This document shows, piece after piece, positions 6,429 to 13,093 of a stretch of 15,971 nt of DNA (position 1 is the stretch's first letter; the number at the start of each line of letters is the position of its first letter). The notes below the pieces were generated by a model, which saw nothing but the letters and a program-made list of their open reading frames with translations, made no database searches and was not told where the DNA came from. Source of the stretch: Nitrospirota bacterium. Lineage in GTDB: Bacteria; Nitrospirota; CAKKRA01; 9FT-COMBO-42-15. A program made the translations under genes and the position numbers. Location: assembly GCA_023248415.1 (NCBI GenBank), contig JAHFEP010000047.1, positions 1-15,971 of the forward strand, read 5' to 3'.

Positions 6429-7922
6429 ATGTATAAGTATCATAGAACTCATTGGCTTTTATATTCTATATTACTTATTTTTGTTGGTTTGGTGGTTGGT
6501 TTAGTCCTTTCCGCACATTATGGTCTAATACCCTTTGGCCAGGCAAGGGACAGCCAGCCTGTTCCCCCAAGAGTAACTGAACAGCTTGCACAGACAGGTC
6601 AGGCATTTGTTGAGATAGCAAAGGCAGTAACACCAGCGGTTGTTAATATATCCACCTTAATTAAAACCCCAAGCCAGCAGGCCCCTGCTTTTTTTGACGA
6701 CCCATTTTTCAGGAGGTTTTTTGGGGACGAATTTTTAAGGGAAAATGAGCCGAAAAAGAGGCCGAGCCTTGCATCAGGTGTAATAGTATCATCAGACGGA
6801 TACATAGTGACAAATAATCATGTAGTTGACAATGCAGAGCAGATTAAGGTGCTTTTATCTGATAAAAGGGAGTTTAAGGCAAAGCTGATTGGCGCTGACC
6901 CAAAAACAGAGATTGCTGTTATTAAGATTGAGGAAAAAAATCTTCCAATAATTGTGTGGGGAGATTCTGACAAGCTTCAGGTAGGGGAGTTTGCCATTGC
7001 TGTTGGCAATCCTTTTGGCCTTAATCAGACAGTTACAATGGGCATAATAAGCGCTGTTGGAAGGGCTAATGTCGGCATTGCAGATTATGAGGATTTTATT
7101 CAGACAGATGCTGCTATAAATCCCGGTAATTCAGGAGGGGCATTAGTAAACATAAGAGGGGAGCTGGTTGGCATCAATACAGCAATCTTCAGCCAGAGCG
7201 GCGGTTATCAGGGTATAGGTTTTGCTGTGCCCTCTAATATGGTAAAGAGCGTAATGGACAGTCTTATTAAGTCTGGAAAGGTAACCAGAGGGTGGCTCGG
7301 CGTTTCTGTTCAGCAGCTTAATTCAGAGCTTGCCAGTCAATTTGGTTTAAAGGAGGCAAGGGGCGCCCTTGTAAATGATGTTGTAAAAGCCAGCCCTGCA
7401 GAAAAGGGTGGAATACATCGCGGCGATGTAATTATTAGTGTTAATGGCAAGAATATTGAAAATGCAGCGCATCTAAGGAATACCATTGCACAGACACCAA
7501 TTGGAACAAAGGTCAAGATTATGGTAATCAGGGATAAGACTGAAAAGGAAATAGATGTTACAATTGGTGAACTTCCAAAGGATATGGCCAAATTAGGCAG
7601 GGGTATTGAAAAGGAAGAATTTGATACTTATAAAAATGTTTTTACAAACATTAAGGTTGAAAATGTAACACCTGATATTGCAAGACAGCTTGAACTTCCT
7701 TCTAATATAAAGGGGGTAGTTGTTGCACATGTTGAGCCCGGGAGCCCGGCAGCAGATGCGGGCATGCGAAGGGGAGATGTGATTCAGGAGATTAATAAGA
7801 AAAGGATAAACAATGCTGCTGATTACAGGAATATTGCTTCAAAGATTAAAAAAGACGATACAGTATTATTATTAATAAACAGGCGCGGCAATACATTGTA
7901 TTTAACAATAACACCGGAATAG
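6429..7922 (+). CDS. HtrA/Do-family (DegP-like) serine protease with two PDZ domains
   Basis: An envelope protease/chaperone of 497 residues, the usual DegP length. Residues 9-29 are a hydrophobic segment (signal peptide or anchor, no lipobox). The trypsin-like domain (about 60-275) has NNHVVDNA with catalytic His131 and GNSGGAL with nucleophile Ser235. PDZ1 spans about 285-380 and PDZ2 about 400-495. Aligned by spacing to E. coli DegP (His105, Asp135, Ser210), the triad Asp position is Glu161, in DPKTEIAVIKI; the codon is GAG at 6909-6911. GGAGG lies 9 bases before the ATG. It is the first gene of a plus-strand cluster, 17 bases upstream of the PIN-TRAM gene, and its promoter is back-to-back with that of an exported cyclophilin, so two envelope folding factors share one control region. 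The Asp-to-Glu change may lower or alter proteolysis. Confidence 0.95.
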   Translation: MYKYHRTHWLLYSILLIFVGLVVGLVLSAHYGLIPFGQARDSQPVPPRVTEQLAQTGQAFVEIAKAVTPAVVNISTLIKTPSQQAPAFFDDPFFRRFFGDEFLRENEPKKRPSLASGVIVSSDGYIVTNNHVVDNAEQIKVLLSDKREFKAKLIGADPKTEIAVIKIEEKNLPIIVWGDSDKLQVGEFAIAVGNPFGLNQTVTMGIISAVGRANVGIADYEDFIQTDAAINPGNSGGALVNIRGELVGINTAIFSQSGGYQGIGFAVPSNMVKSVMDSLIKSGKVTRGWLGVSVQQLNSELASQFGLKEARGALVNDVVKASPAEKGGIHRGDVIISVNGKNIENAAHLRNTIAQTPIGTKVKIMVIRDKTEKEIDVTIGELPKDMAKLGRGIEKEEFDTYKNVFTNIKVENVTPDIARQLELPSNIKGVVVAHVEPGSPAADAGMRRGDVIQEINKKRINNAADYRNIASKIKKDDTVLLLINRRGNTLYLTITPE

Positions 7923-7939
7923 TAAGGGGAGAATAACTC

Positions 7940-8974
7940 ATGGGAATAAATATTTTTCGTGGAATTTTTGTTTTAATCTGCATCTTGATAGGTTCTGTTA
8001 CATATTCAAGATACGAAGGTCTTACAGGTTTTTCAATTATTGGCGCTATTATTGGCATTATAGTCAGTGCGATTGGCATTATGATTGAAATTGCCTTAAA
8101 GAGGGCATCTGTCAGATATATTAGCGGCGCTGCTGCAGGCGGTGTAATAGGATTAATCATGGCTTATCTTATTTCTGCGCCGTTTAACTCAATCTTTCAT
8201 GACAGCCAGGGTATAATCATTTTGGTAAAATCCTTTCTCATAGGCATCATGACCTATCTTGGCATAGTTATGGGAATAAAGATAGGCAGCGAGATTAAAT
8301 TTACAAACTTAAAGGGCATAGTCAGCAGCCCTGCTACATACAGCACAGGAAATAAAATCCTTGATACCAGCGTAATAATTGACGGCAGGATTGCAGATTT
8401 GTGCGAGACAGGGTTTATGGAAGGGGTGTTTGTTATTCCAAGGTTTATCCTAATTGAGCTTCAGCACATAGCAGACTCCTCTGATTCATTAAAACGGGCA
8501 AGGGGAAGGAGAGGGCTTGATATCCTTCACAGGATGCAGAAGATAGCAAGCATAGATGTTAAGATTGTTGATGAGGACTTCCCAAATATCAAAGATGTGG
8601 ATTCAAAGTTAGTTGCCCTTGGAAAGGATACCAATGCAAAGGTTATAACAAATGACCTGAACCTTAATAAGATTGCTGAGCTGCAGGGTGTTACAGTGCT
8701 AAACATAAATGAGCTCTGCAATGCCCTAAGGCCGATAGTCCTTCCTGGTGAGACAATGAAGATATTTATTCTCAAAGAAGGAAAAGAGCCGGGCCAGGGA
8801 GTTGCATATCTTGATGACGGGACAATGATAGTAGTAGATGAGGCAAGGAGATTAATCGGCAGGACGGTTGAGGTGATTGTTACAAGCGTCCTTCAGACAA
8901 CAGCCGGCAGGATGATATTTACAAGATTAAAAGAGGAGAGTGATAGGGAAGAACTGCATTATGCAAAAGGATAA
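7940..8974 (+). CDS. Membrane-anchored PIN-TRAM domain protein (YacL-like putative RNase)
   Basis: It has 344 residues. The first about 115 contain four predicted membrane segments (roughly 6-22, 31-50, 62-80 and 91-113). A PIN nuclease-like domain follows (about 138-262) with acidic residues in the metal-binding positions: Asp142, Glu173, Asp221 and Asp239. A C-terminal TRAM RNA-binding domain covers about 268-330. The same architecture is found in B. subtilis YacL. All four acidic residues are present, which suggests an active metal-dependent nuclease facing the cytoplasm; the substrate is unknown. The start has AGGGGAG a few bases upstream. It ends 6 bases before ispD, as yacL precedes ispD in Bacillus, so the linkage is old. 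Family assignment is firm; function is only inferred. Confidence 0.9.
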   Translation: MGINIFRGIFVLICILIGSVTYSRYEGLTGFSIIGAIIGIIVSAIGIMIEIALKRASVRYISGAAAGGVIGLIMAYLISAPFNSIFHDSQGIIILVKSFLIGIMTYLGIVMGIKIGSEIKFTNLKGIVSSPATYSTGNKILDTSVIIDGRIADLCETGFMEGVFVIPRFILIELQHIADSSDSLKRARGRRGLDILHRMQKIASIDVKIVDEDFPNIKDVDSKLVALGKDTNAKVITNDLNLNKIAELQGVTVLNINELCNALRPIVLPGETMKIFILKEGKEPGQGVAYLDDGTMIVVDEARRLIGRTVEVIVTSVLQTTAGRMIFTRLKEESDREELHYAKG

Positions 8975-8980
8975 TAGATT

Positions 8981-9718
8981 ATGACCAGCAAGAAGAATAA
9001 TAAAGCATCTGCCCTGATTCCTGCTGCAGGCATGGGAAAGAGGATGGGCAAGGACAAACAGAAGCAATTTCTTATGCTTGGTAATATGCCTGTGCTTGCA
9101 CATACATTAAAGATATTTGAAGGGGTAGATGAGGTCAATGAAATAATAGTTATTGTTCCGAGAGGCGAAGAAGAGTATTGCCTTACAAACATAGTTGAAA
9201 AATATAAGATACACAAGGTGACAAAGGTTATAGCAGGCGGCAAGGAGAGGCAAGATTCTGTGTATAACGGCCTGAAACTGGTCTCTGATGACACTGACTT
9301 TGTTATTGTCCATGACGGAGTAAGGCCGTTTATAAGCAAGGATATTATAAAAAAATCAATTGAGCTTGCTAAAGAGGCAGACGGTGTTGTTGCAGGTGTT
9401 CCAGCAAAGGATACTATAAAAAGGGTTTCAAATGATATGTTTATTGAGGCAACAATGAACAGGCAGCATCTATGGCTTATCCAGACACCACAGACATTCA
9501 AATATAAGATTATAAATGAGGCGTATAATAAGGCATATATCAATGATTACTACGGAACTGACGATGCCTCTTTAGTAGAGCGTCTCGGCTATAAGATAAA
9601 GGTTATTATGGACAGCTATGAAAACATAAAGATTACCACACCTGAAGACATGATATTTGCTGAGACGATTTATAAGAGTCGGTTCGGCAAGCTCACGATG
9701 TACAGGGGAAAAGAATGA
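8981..9718 (+). CDS. ispD: 2-C-methyl-D-erythritol 4-phosphate cytidylyltransferase
   Basis: The third step of the MEP isoprenoid pathway: it joins CTP to methylerythritol phosphate, giving CDP-ME. At 245 residues it has near-normal length. The glycine-rich nucleotide-binding signature ALIPAAGMGKRM lies at 11-22, Lys28 follows, and VHDGVRPF, typical of IspD, lies at 110-117. AAAGGA inside the end of the PIN-TRAM gene is the likely ribosome site. The stop overlaps the ispF ATG (ATGA, 4 bases), so the two MEP enzymes are translationally coupled. Nothing odd was seen. Confidence 0.96.
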   Translation: MTSKKNNKASALIPAAGMGKRMGKDKQKQFLMLGNMPVLAHTLKIFEGVDEVNEIIVIVPRGEEEYCLTNIVEKYKIHKVTKVIAGGKERQDSVYNGLKLVSDDTDFVIVHDGVRPFISKDIIKKSIELAKEADGVVAGVPAKDTIKRVSNDMFIEATMNRQHLWLIQTPQTFKYKIINEAYNKAYINDYYGTDDASLVERLGYKIKVIMDSYENIKITTPEDMIFAETIYKSRFGKLTMYRGKE

Positions 9719-10194
9719 TAAGGGCAGGTATCGGCTATGATGTCCATTCCTTTAGTAAAGATAGAAGGCTTATAATAGGCGGCATAGAGATTCCATTTGA
9801 CATGGGCCTTTCAGGCCATTCAGATGCAGATGTCCTGCTTCACGCAATATGCGATGCGCTGCTTGGCGCAGCAGGAGAAGGGGATATTGGCAGACACTTT
9901 CCAAATACTGACCCTGCATATAAGGATATATCAAGCCTTGAGCTGTTTAAAAAATGCGTTAAGACTATTGATGAGAAGGGATACAGCATAGTAAATATAG
10001 ATTCTGTTATAATTGCAGAGGCTCCTAAATTTTCACCTCATGTTGATAAAATGATTAGTAAGATTTCAGATGCTGCAAAAATCCCCAAGACCGCAGTAAA
10101 TATTAAGGCAACAACAAATGAGAAGATGGGGTTTATTGGCAAGGGAGAGGGGATAGCAGCGTATGCTATTTGTGTTTTGCAAAAGACAGGATAA
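9715..10194 (+). CDS. ispF: 2-C-methyl-D-erythritol 2,4-cyclodiphosphate synthase
   Basis: The MEP pathway enzyme that cyclises CDP-ME 2-phosphate with release of CMP. At 159 residues it has the usual length. The metal ligands are intact: Asp9 and His11 in GYDVHSF and His43 in SGHSDADVLLHA, one residue on from the E. coli numbers Asp8, His10, His42. GEGDIGRHFPNTDP and the C-terminal KATTNEKMGFIGKGEG complete the family pattern. It overlaps ispD by 4 bases and ends 3 bases before cysE. Confidence 0.97.
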   Translation: MIRAGIGYDVHSFSKDRRLIIGGIEIPFDMGLSGHSDADVLLHAICDALLGAAGEGDIGRHFPNTDPAYKDISSLELFKKCVKTIDEKGYSIVNIDSVIIAEAPKFSPHVDKMISKISDAAKIPKTAVNIKATTNEKMGFIGKGEGIAAYAICVLQKTG

Positions 10195-10197
10195 TAG

Positions 10198-10836
10198 ATG
10201 TTTGAGAGATTAAAGGAAGATATCAAAGCAGTATTTGAAAGAGACCCTGCTGCCACAAGCTACCTTGAGGTTATATTAACCTATGCAGGATTACATGCAC
10301 TGCTATGCCACAGGGTTTCGCACTGGTTGTGGAGGAGAAGTATGCCGTTTATCCCGCGATTCTTATCGCAGATTTGCAGATTTTTTACAGGCATTGAGAT
10401 ACACCCAGGCGCAACAATCGGCAGGGGATTCTTTATAGACCACGGCATGGGAGTTGTAATCGGCGAGACATCGGAGATTGGCGATAATGTAACACTCTTT
10501 CAGGGTGTAACACTCGGCGGTACAGGAAAGGAGCGTGGAAAGAGGCACCCTACAATAGGAAATAATGTTGTAATTGGCACAGGTGCAAAGATACTCGGCG
10601 CAATCAAGATTGGAGACCATGTGAAAATAGGCGCAAATTCTGTAGTCTTACAGGATGTTCCGCCATACTCAACTGTTGTTGGAATTCCAGGGAGGGTCGT
10701 GCGGATAAAAGATAAAAAATTTGATAACATGATGGACCACATCCATATGCCAGACCCGATTGCAAGGCGGTTTGAACAGATGGAAAAAGAGATGGAATTG
10801 CTGAAAAAGATTGTAAAAGATAAGGGCAAAAAATAA
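10198..10836 (+). CDS. cysE: Serine O-acetyltransferase
   Basis: It transfers acetyl from acetyl-CoA to L-serine, the first step of cysteine synthesis. It has 212 residues and is of the short (EpsC/CysE) type. The N-terminal helical part includes ERDPAA at 14-19. The left-handed beta-helix of hexapeptide repeats runs from about 68 to 165, with FIDHGMGVVIGET at 79-91 (catalytic Asp81-His82) and GGTGKERGKRHP at 107-118 (active-site loop, His117). The tail after about 175 is charged and probably helical. It starts 3 bases after ispF, so it belongs to the same transcript; in B. subtilis cysE follows ispF with gltX between them. It is the last gene of the block; the first intrinsic terminator is about 145 bases downstream. 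Confidence 0.95.
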   Translation: MFERLKEDIKAVFERDPAATSYLEVILTYAGLHALLCHRVSHWLWRRSMPFIPRFLSQICRFFTGIEIHPGATIGRGFFIDHGMGVVIGETSEIGDNVTLFQGVTLGGTGKERGKRHPTIGNNVVIGTGAKILGAIKIGDHVKIGANSVVLQDVPPYSTVVGIPGRVVRIKDKKFDNMMDHIHMPDPIARRFEQMEKEMELLKKIVKDKGKK

Positions 10837-10883
10837 TCAAATTATTGAAGTTTCAGGAATTTCCCATTTTATAACAAAAATAC

Positions 10884-10912
10884 TTGACAAGTAATTATAG
10901 TTATGTTAGTTT
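10884..10912 (+). promoter_or_regulatory. Putative promoter of the cold-shock leader
   Basis: A perfect TTGACA (10884-10889) is followed after 17 bases by TAGTTT (10907-10912), a weak -10 helped by an extended -10 TG at 10904-10905. Transcription would start near 10919, inside the cysE-csp gap. A leader or small RNA of about 100 bases would then run to the hairpin at 10980-11016. Confidence 0.5.
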
Positions 10913-10979
10913 TTTACAGATTTTTTTTAAGAGATAATATGCATCAGTTACTTAGAAAAAATATTTTTACTGAGGGTTG

Positions 10980-11022
10980 ACCGCTGGTAGAGGACAGAAA
11001 TTTTGCCTCCAGCGGTTTTTTT
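10980..11022 (+). terminator. Intrinsic terminator hairpin upstream of the cold-shock gene (cysE operon end or csp attenuator)
   Basis: ACCGCTGG (10980-10987) pairs perfectly with CCAGCGGT (11009-11016), and AGG/CCT can extend the inner stem. It is followed by seven T (11016-11022). It ends only 18 bases before the cold-shock ribosome binding site. Between hairpin and gene there is no room for a separate promoter except a weak one overlapping the hairpin. Confidence 0.85.
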
Positions 11023-11040
11023 ATTTAATGTAGTTGCTTT

Positions 11041-11050
11041 AAAAAGGAGG
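11041..11050 (+). promoter_or_regulatory. Ribosome binding site that fixes the cold-shock start codon
   Basis: AAAAAGGAGG sits 6 bases before GTG at 11057. It is too near ATG 11052 (out of frame) and too far from ATG 11066 (in frame, 15 bases), so GTG 11057 is preferred. Confidence 0.8.
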
Positions 11051-11056
11051 AATGCA

Positions 11057-11263
11057 GTGAAAAGTATGGGTAAGGTAAAGTGGTTTAATGACAAAAAGGG
11101 GTTTGGTTTTATTCAACAGGAAAACGGTGAGGATGTGTTTGTGCATTATTCAGCAGTTCAGAACGAGGGGTATAAATCTTTAAAAGAAGGCCAGGCAGTT
11201 GAATTTGACATAGTTCAAGGCCCAAAAGGCCCGCAAGCTGCAAATGTAACTACAACAGCATAA
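11057..11263 (+). CDS. Cold-shock domain protein (CspA family)
   Basis: A single-stranded nucleic-acid binding protein of 68 residues made of one cold-shock domain. GKVKWFN lies at 5-11, RNP1 KGFGFI at 14-19 and RNP2 DVFVHY at 26-31. Family members melt RNA secondary structure, and some act as transcription antiterminators. The GTG start is chosen from the strong GGAGG 6 bases upstream; an ORF extension back to 11003 would run through the terminator stem and lacks a ribosome site. The gene stands alone between two intrinsic terminators. The product is certain; which physiological class (cold-induced or constitutive) is not visible. Confidence 0.95.
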   Translation: MKSMGKVKWFNDKKGFGFIQQENGEDVFVHYSAVQNEGYKSLKEGQAVEFDIVQGPKGPQAANVTTTA

Positions 11264-11297
11264 TAAAGAATATTTAAAAAAAATAAGCTGATATTTT

Positions 11298-11330
11298 AAA
11301 AGGCACGCGAGGAGATTGCGTGCCTTTTTT
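11298..11330. terminator. Bidirectional intrinsic terminator between csp and the membrane coiled-coil gene
   Basis: GGCACGC (11302-11308) pairs perfectly with GCGTGCC (11318-11324) around a 9-base loop, with AAAA before and TTTTTT after. It lies about 35 bases past the csp stop and 24 bases past the stop of the convergent gene. The A-run gives a short T-run on the minus strand, so it can serve both. Confidence 0.9.
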
Positions 11331-11347
11331 GTTTATTTTGTTAGCAT

Positions 11348-11809
11348 CTAATCTTGTTGCCTTTGCTCTGATACTATCCTATCTATCTCCTTTTTTAAGT
11401 CATCTATCTTTAAGGTTACTTTTAGGTTTAGTTTGTCAATATCCGCCTTGATCTCAATTAACGCATCATTGATTGGTTTTAGATTCTTTTTTGTTTCATC
11501 ATCCGATGATGCAACAGCCTTTTCTACTCCCTCCTTCGCAGCATCTATCTGTTTGCCTGCATTCCCAAAGTTCTTTTCTATGACATCTGTCCTTGCTAAA
11601 AGGAGCTTGTCCTTGACCTCAACTAATTTTACCTTGACCCTTGCCTTGCTCAGCTCCTTTTCAAGGCCAAGTATCTTCACCTCCATTGAGGATTTTATCT
11701 TTGATAATCTTTCTTCAACAACAGCCACTTTTTTAGAGCCGATATAATAGCCGCTGCCAAATATCAATAATAATATTATGACATATAAAAAGAATTTAAA
11801 TTTTTTCAT
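11348..11809 (-). CDS. Small membrane-anchored coiled-coil protein, unknown function
   Basis: No family is recognised. The 153-residue product has a basic start (MKKFKFF), one hydrophobic segment at about 7-24 (signal anchor, no lipobox cysteine), and then a highly charged Lys/Glu/Asp-rich helical region to the end, with heptad-like spacing at about 28-75 and 105-150. Cysteine and tryptophan are absent. Topology suggests the coiled coil faces the periplasm. GGAG lies 5 bases before the ATG. It follows the diguanylate cyclase gene by 18 bases and ends at a terminator, so the two are probably co-transcribed. A structural or sensory partner role is a guess. Confidence 0.75.
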   Translation of the reverse strand: MKKFKFFLYVIILLLIFGSGYYIGSKKVAVVEERLSKIKSSMEVKILGLEKELSKARVKVKLVEVKDKLLLARTDVIEKNFGNAGKQIDAAKEGVEKAVASSDDETKKNLKPINDALIEIKADIDKLNLKVTLKIDDLKKEIDRIVSEQRQQD

Positions 11810-11827
11810 TTTGACTCCATAACAAGC

Positions 11828-12955
11828 CTATTTAGCAGCACAGATTTTATTCCTGCCGTCCTGTTTTGCAAGATAAAGAAGGTCATCTGCGGATTTAATT
11901 AACTGGTCTGTTATATCCTTGATTGGGGTATTTAAGTCAAGAAGCGGTTTCGGCTCATATATGGCAACCCCCATGCTTGCAGTTAACGATATGGAGGGGC
12001 TTGTATTCTCATCCAAGAAGGTTTTCTTTTCAATGGATTTGCGAAGCCGCTCTGCAAATTTTTTGGCTGTATTTATTTCTGTTTCTGGAAGTATTATTGC
12101 AAACTCCTCTCCGCCGTATCGTGCAATTATATCTGTATTTCTTGCAGAGAGCTGGACAAATTGTGCAAGCTGCGCCAAGACAGCATCACCTGTTAAGTGG
12201 CCGTATTTATCATTTATTGTTTTAAAATAATCAATGTCCAGCATTACCAAAGATATTGGCCTTCTGTATCTGTTTGCGCGTTTTATTTCTTTTGGAAGCT
12301 GCTCATAGAAATATCTTCTGTTTGGTATCTTTGTGAGCGCGTCTAAATTAGCCTGCTTTAACAGGTTCAGGTAATAGGGATTCTGTATTGCAATCTCATC
12401 TATAAATACCAGCGGATGGCAGCTCTGCAGCTCCACTACCTCAGGACCTGACAGATAATTCACATCATATTGGCATATTGCAACAACAGGTATTTCAGGG
12501 TCAGACAGGTATTTGTCAGAGAGGTGTTCATATTTTAGGATTAAGTCGCCGTAGTCAACCTTGTTTATAAGCCAGCCCATATCAGCAGTCATTCTTGCGC
12601 CATTCCATCCCTCGTCAAGGGACATCTGCACAAAAGCCTTTGTTGCATTCAGAAGGTGGTCAGGTGAGAATACGCCGTTCTCTAAGAATTGGTCCTTGTC
12701 TGATAAAAGGACTAACTGCCCGGAAGTAAGCGTCTCTTCCAAATCAACATCCAAATCATACAGCCTGTTTTTCAGCTCCTTTATAATCTTAGGAGTTGAG
12801 GCATAAAGACATTTTTCTCCATCATTTAGACCTGCCTTGATGACCTCTGAGAGGTTAGAAATGGCATGGACTGGTTTTCTAAAAAGATATAAGGCGTGGG
12901 CGCCTCTTTGAAGTTCTATATTGCCAACACCAAGCTGTATTGTTGAGCTTTTCAT
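11828..12955 (-). CDS. Diguanylate cyclase with N-terminal MEDS (DcmR-type) sensory domain
   Basis: It makes the second messenger c-di-GMP from two GTP. Residues about 10-195 fit the MEDS domain: the HALYLF start around His20, a GLNDGEKCLY block at 42-51, AICQYD at 159-164 and NPYYL at 192-196. MEDS is known from DcmR-like sensory proteins of methylotrophs and methanogens. The GGDEF domain covers about 202-372, with metal-binding Asp240 in MLDIDYFK and an active-site GGEEF at 281-285. The product-inhibition I-site RxxD is intact (RNTD at 272-275, five residues before GGEEF). There is no membrane segment. AGAGG precedes the ATG by 9 bases and a strong promoter lies just upstream. The enzyme is predicted active and feedback-inhibited; the MEDS ligand is unknown. 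Confidence 0.92.
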   Translation of the reverse strand: MKSSTIQLGVGNIELQRGAHALYLFRKPVHAISNLSEVIKAGLNDGEKCLYASTPKIIKELKNRLYDLDVDLEETLTSGQLVLLSDKDQFLENGVFSPDHLLNATKAFVQMSLDEGWNGARMTADMGWLINKVDYGDLILKYEHLSDKYLSDPEIPVVAICQYDVNYLSGPEVVELQSCHPLVFIDEIAIQNPYYLNLLKQANLDALTKIPNRRYFYEQLPKEIKRANRYRRPISLVMLDIDYFKTINDKYGHLTGDAVLAQLAQFVQLSARNTDIIARYGGEEFAIILPETEINTAKKFAERLRKSIEKKTFLDENTSPSISLTASMGVAIYEPKPLLDLNTPIKDITDQLIKSADDLLYLAKQDGRNKICAAK

Positions 12956-13015
12956 CTTAAAATACCTCTAATATGCTGTTTTTTATTTATATTTTCAGTA
13001 GTTATATTTAAGATA

Positions 13016-13044
13016 AGTATATCTAATACAATGTTTTTTGTCAA
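13016..13044 (-). promoter_or_regulatory. Near-consensus sigma-70 promoter of the diguanylate cyclase gene
   Basis: On the minus strand TTGACA (13039-13044) is separated by exactly 17 bases from TATACT (13016-13021). Transcription should start near 13009, about 54 bases before the ATG at 12955. Confidence 0.82.
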
Positions 13045-13051
13045 GGCTGGT

Positions 13052-13070
13052 AATAGTTATGGTTACTATT
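13052..13070. promoter_or_regulatory. Operator-like inverted repeat just upstream of the diguanylate cyclase promoter
   Basis: AATAGT (13052-13057) and ACTATT (13065-13070) are perfect inverted arms around 7 bases, 7 bases upstream of the -35 box. The position suits an activator or repressor site. It could instead be a weak structure at the end of the kinase transcript, but no T-run follows. Confidence 0.35.
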
Positions 13071-13093
13071 TGCCCTATTGGGAATTGGACTTT

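Noticed and set aside
8959..9543. 194-codon minus-strand open frame with hydrophobic composition
   Set aside because: It is antisense to ispD, which carries all family signatures; the hydrophobicity follows from reading the complement of charged codons.
11003..11056. 18-residue N-terminal extension of the cold-shock protein
   Set aside because: It would be encoded by the terminator stem and T-run, has no ribosome site, and the domain is complete from GTG 11057.
13074..13083. CCC-TATT-GGG mini hairpin as terminator of the kinase gene
   Set aside because: The stem is only 3 pairs and no T-run follows on the minus strand.
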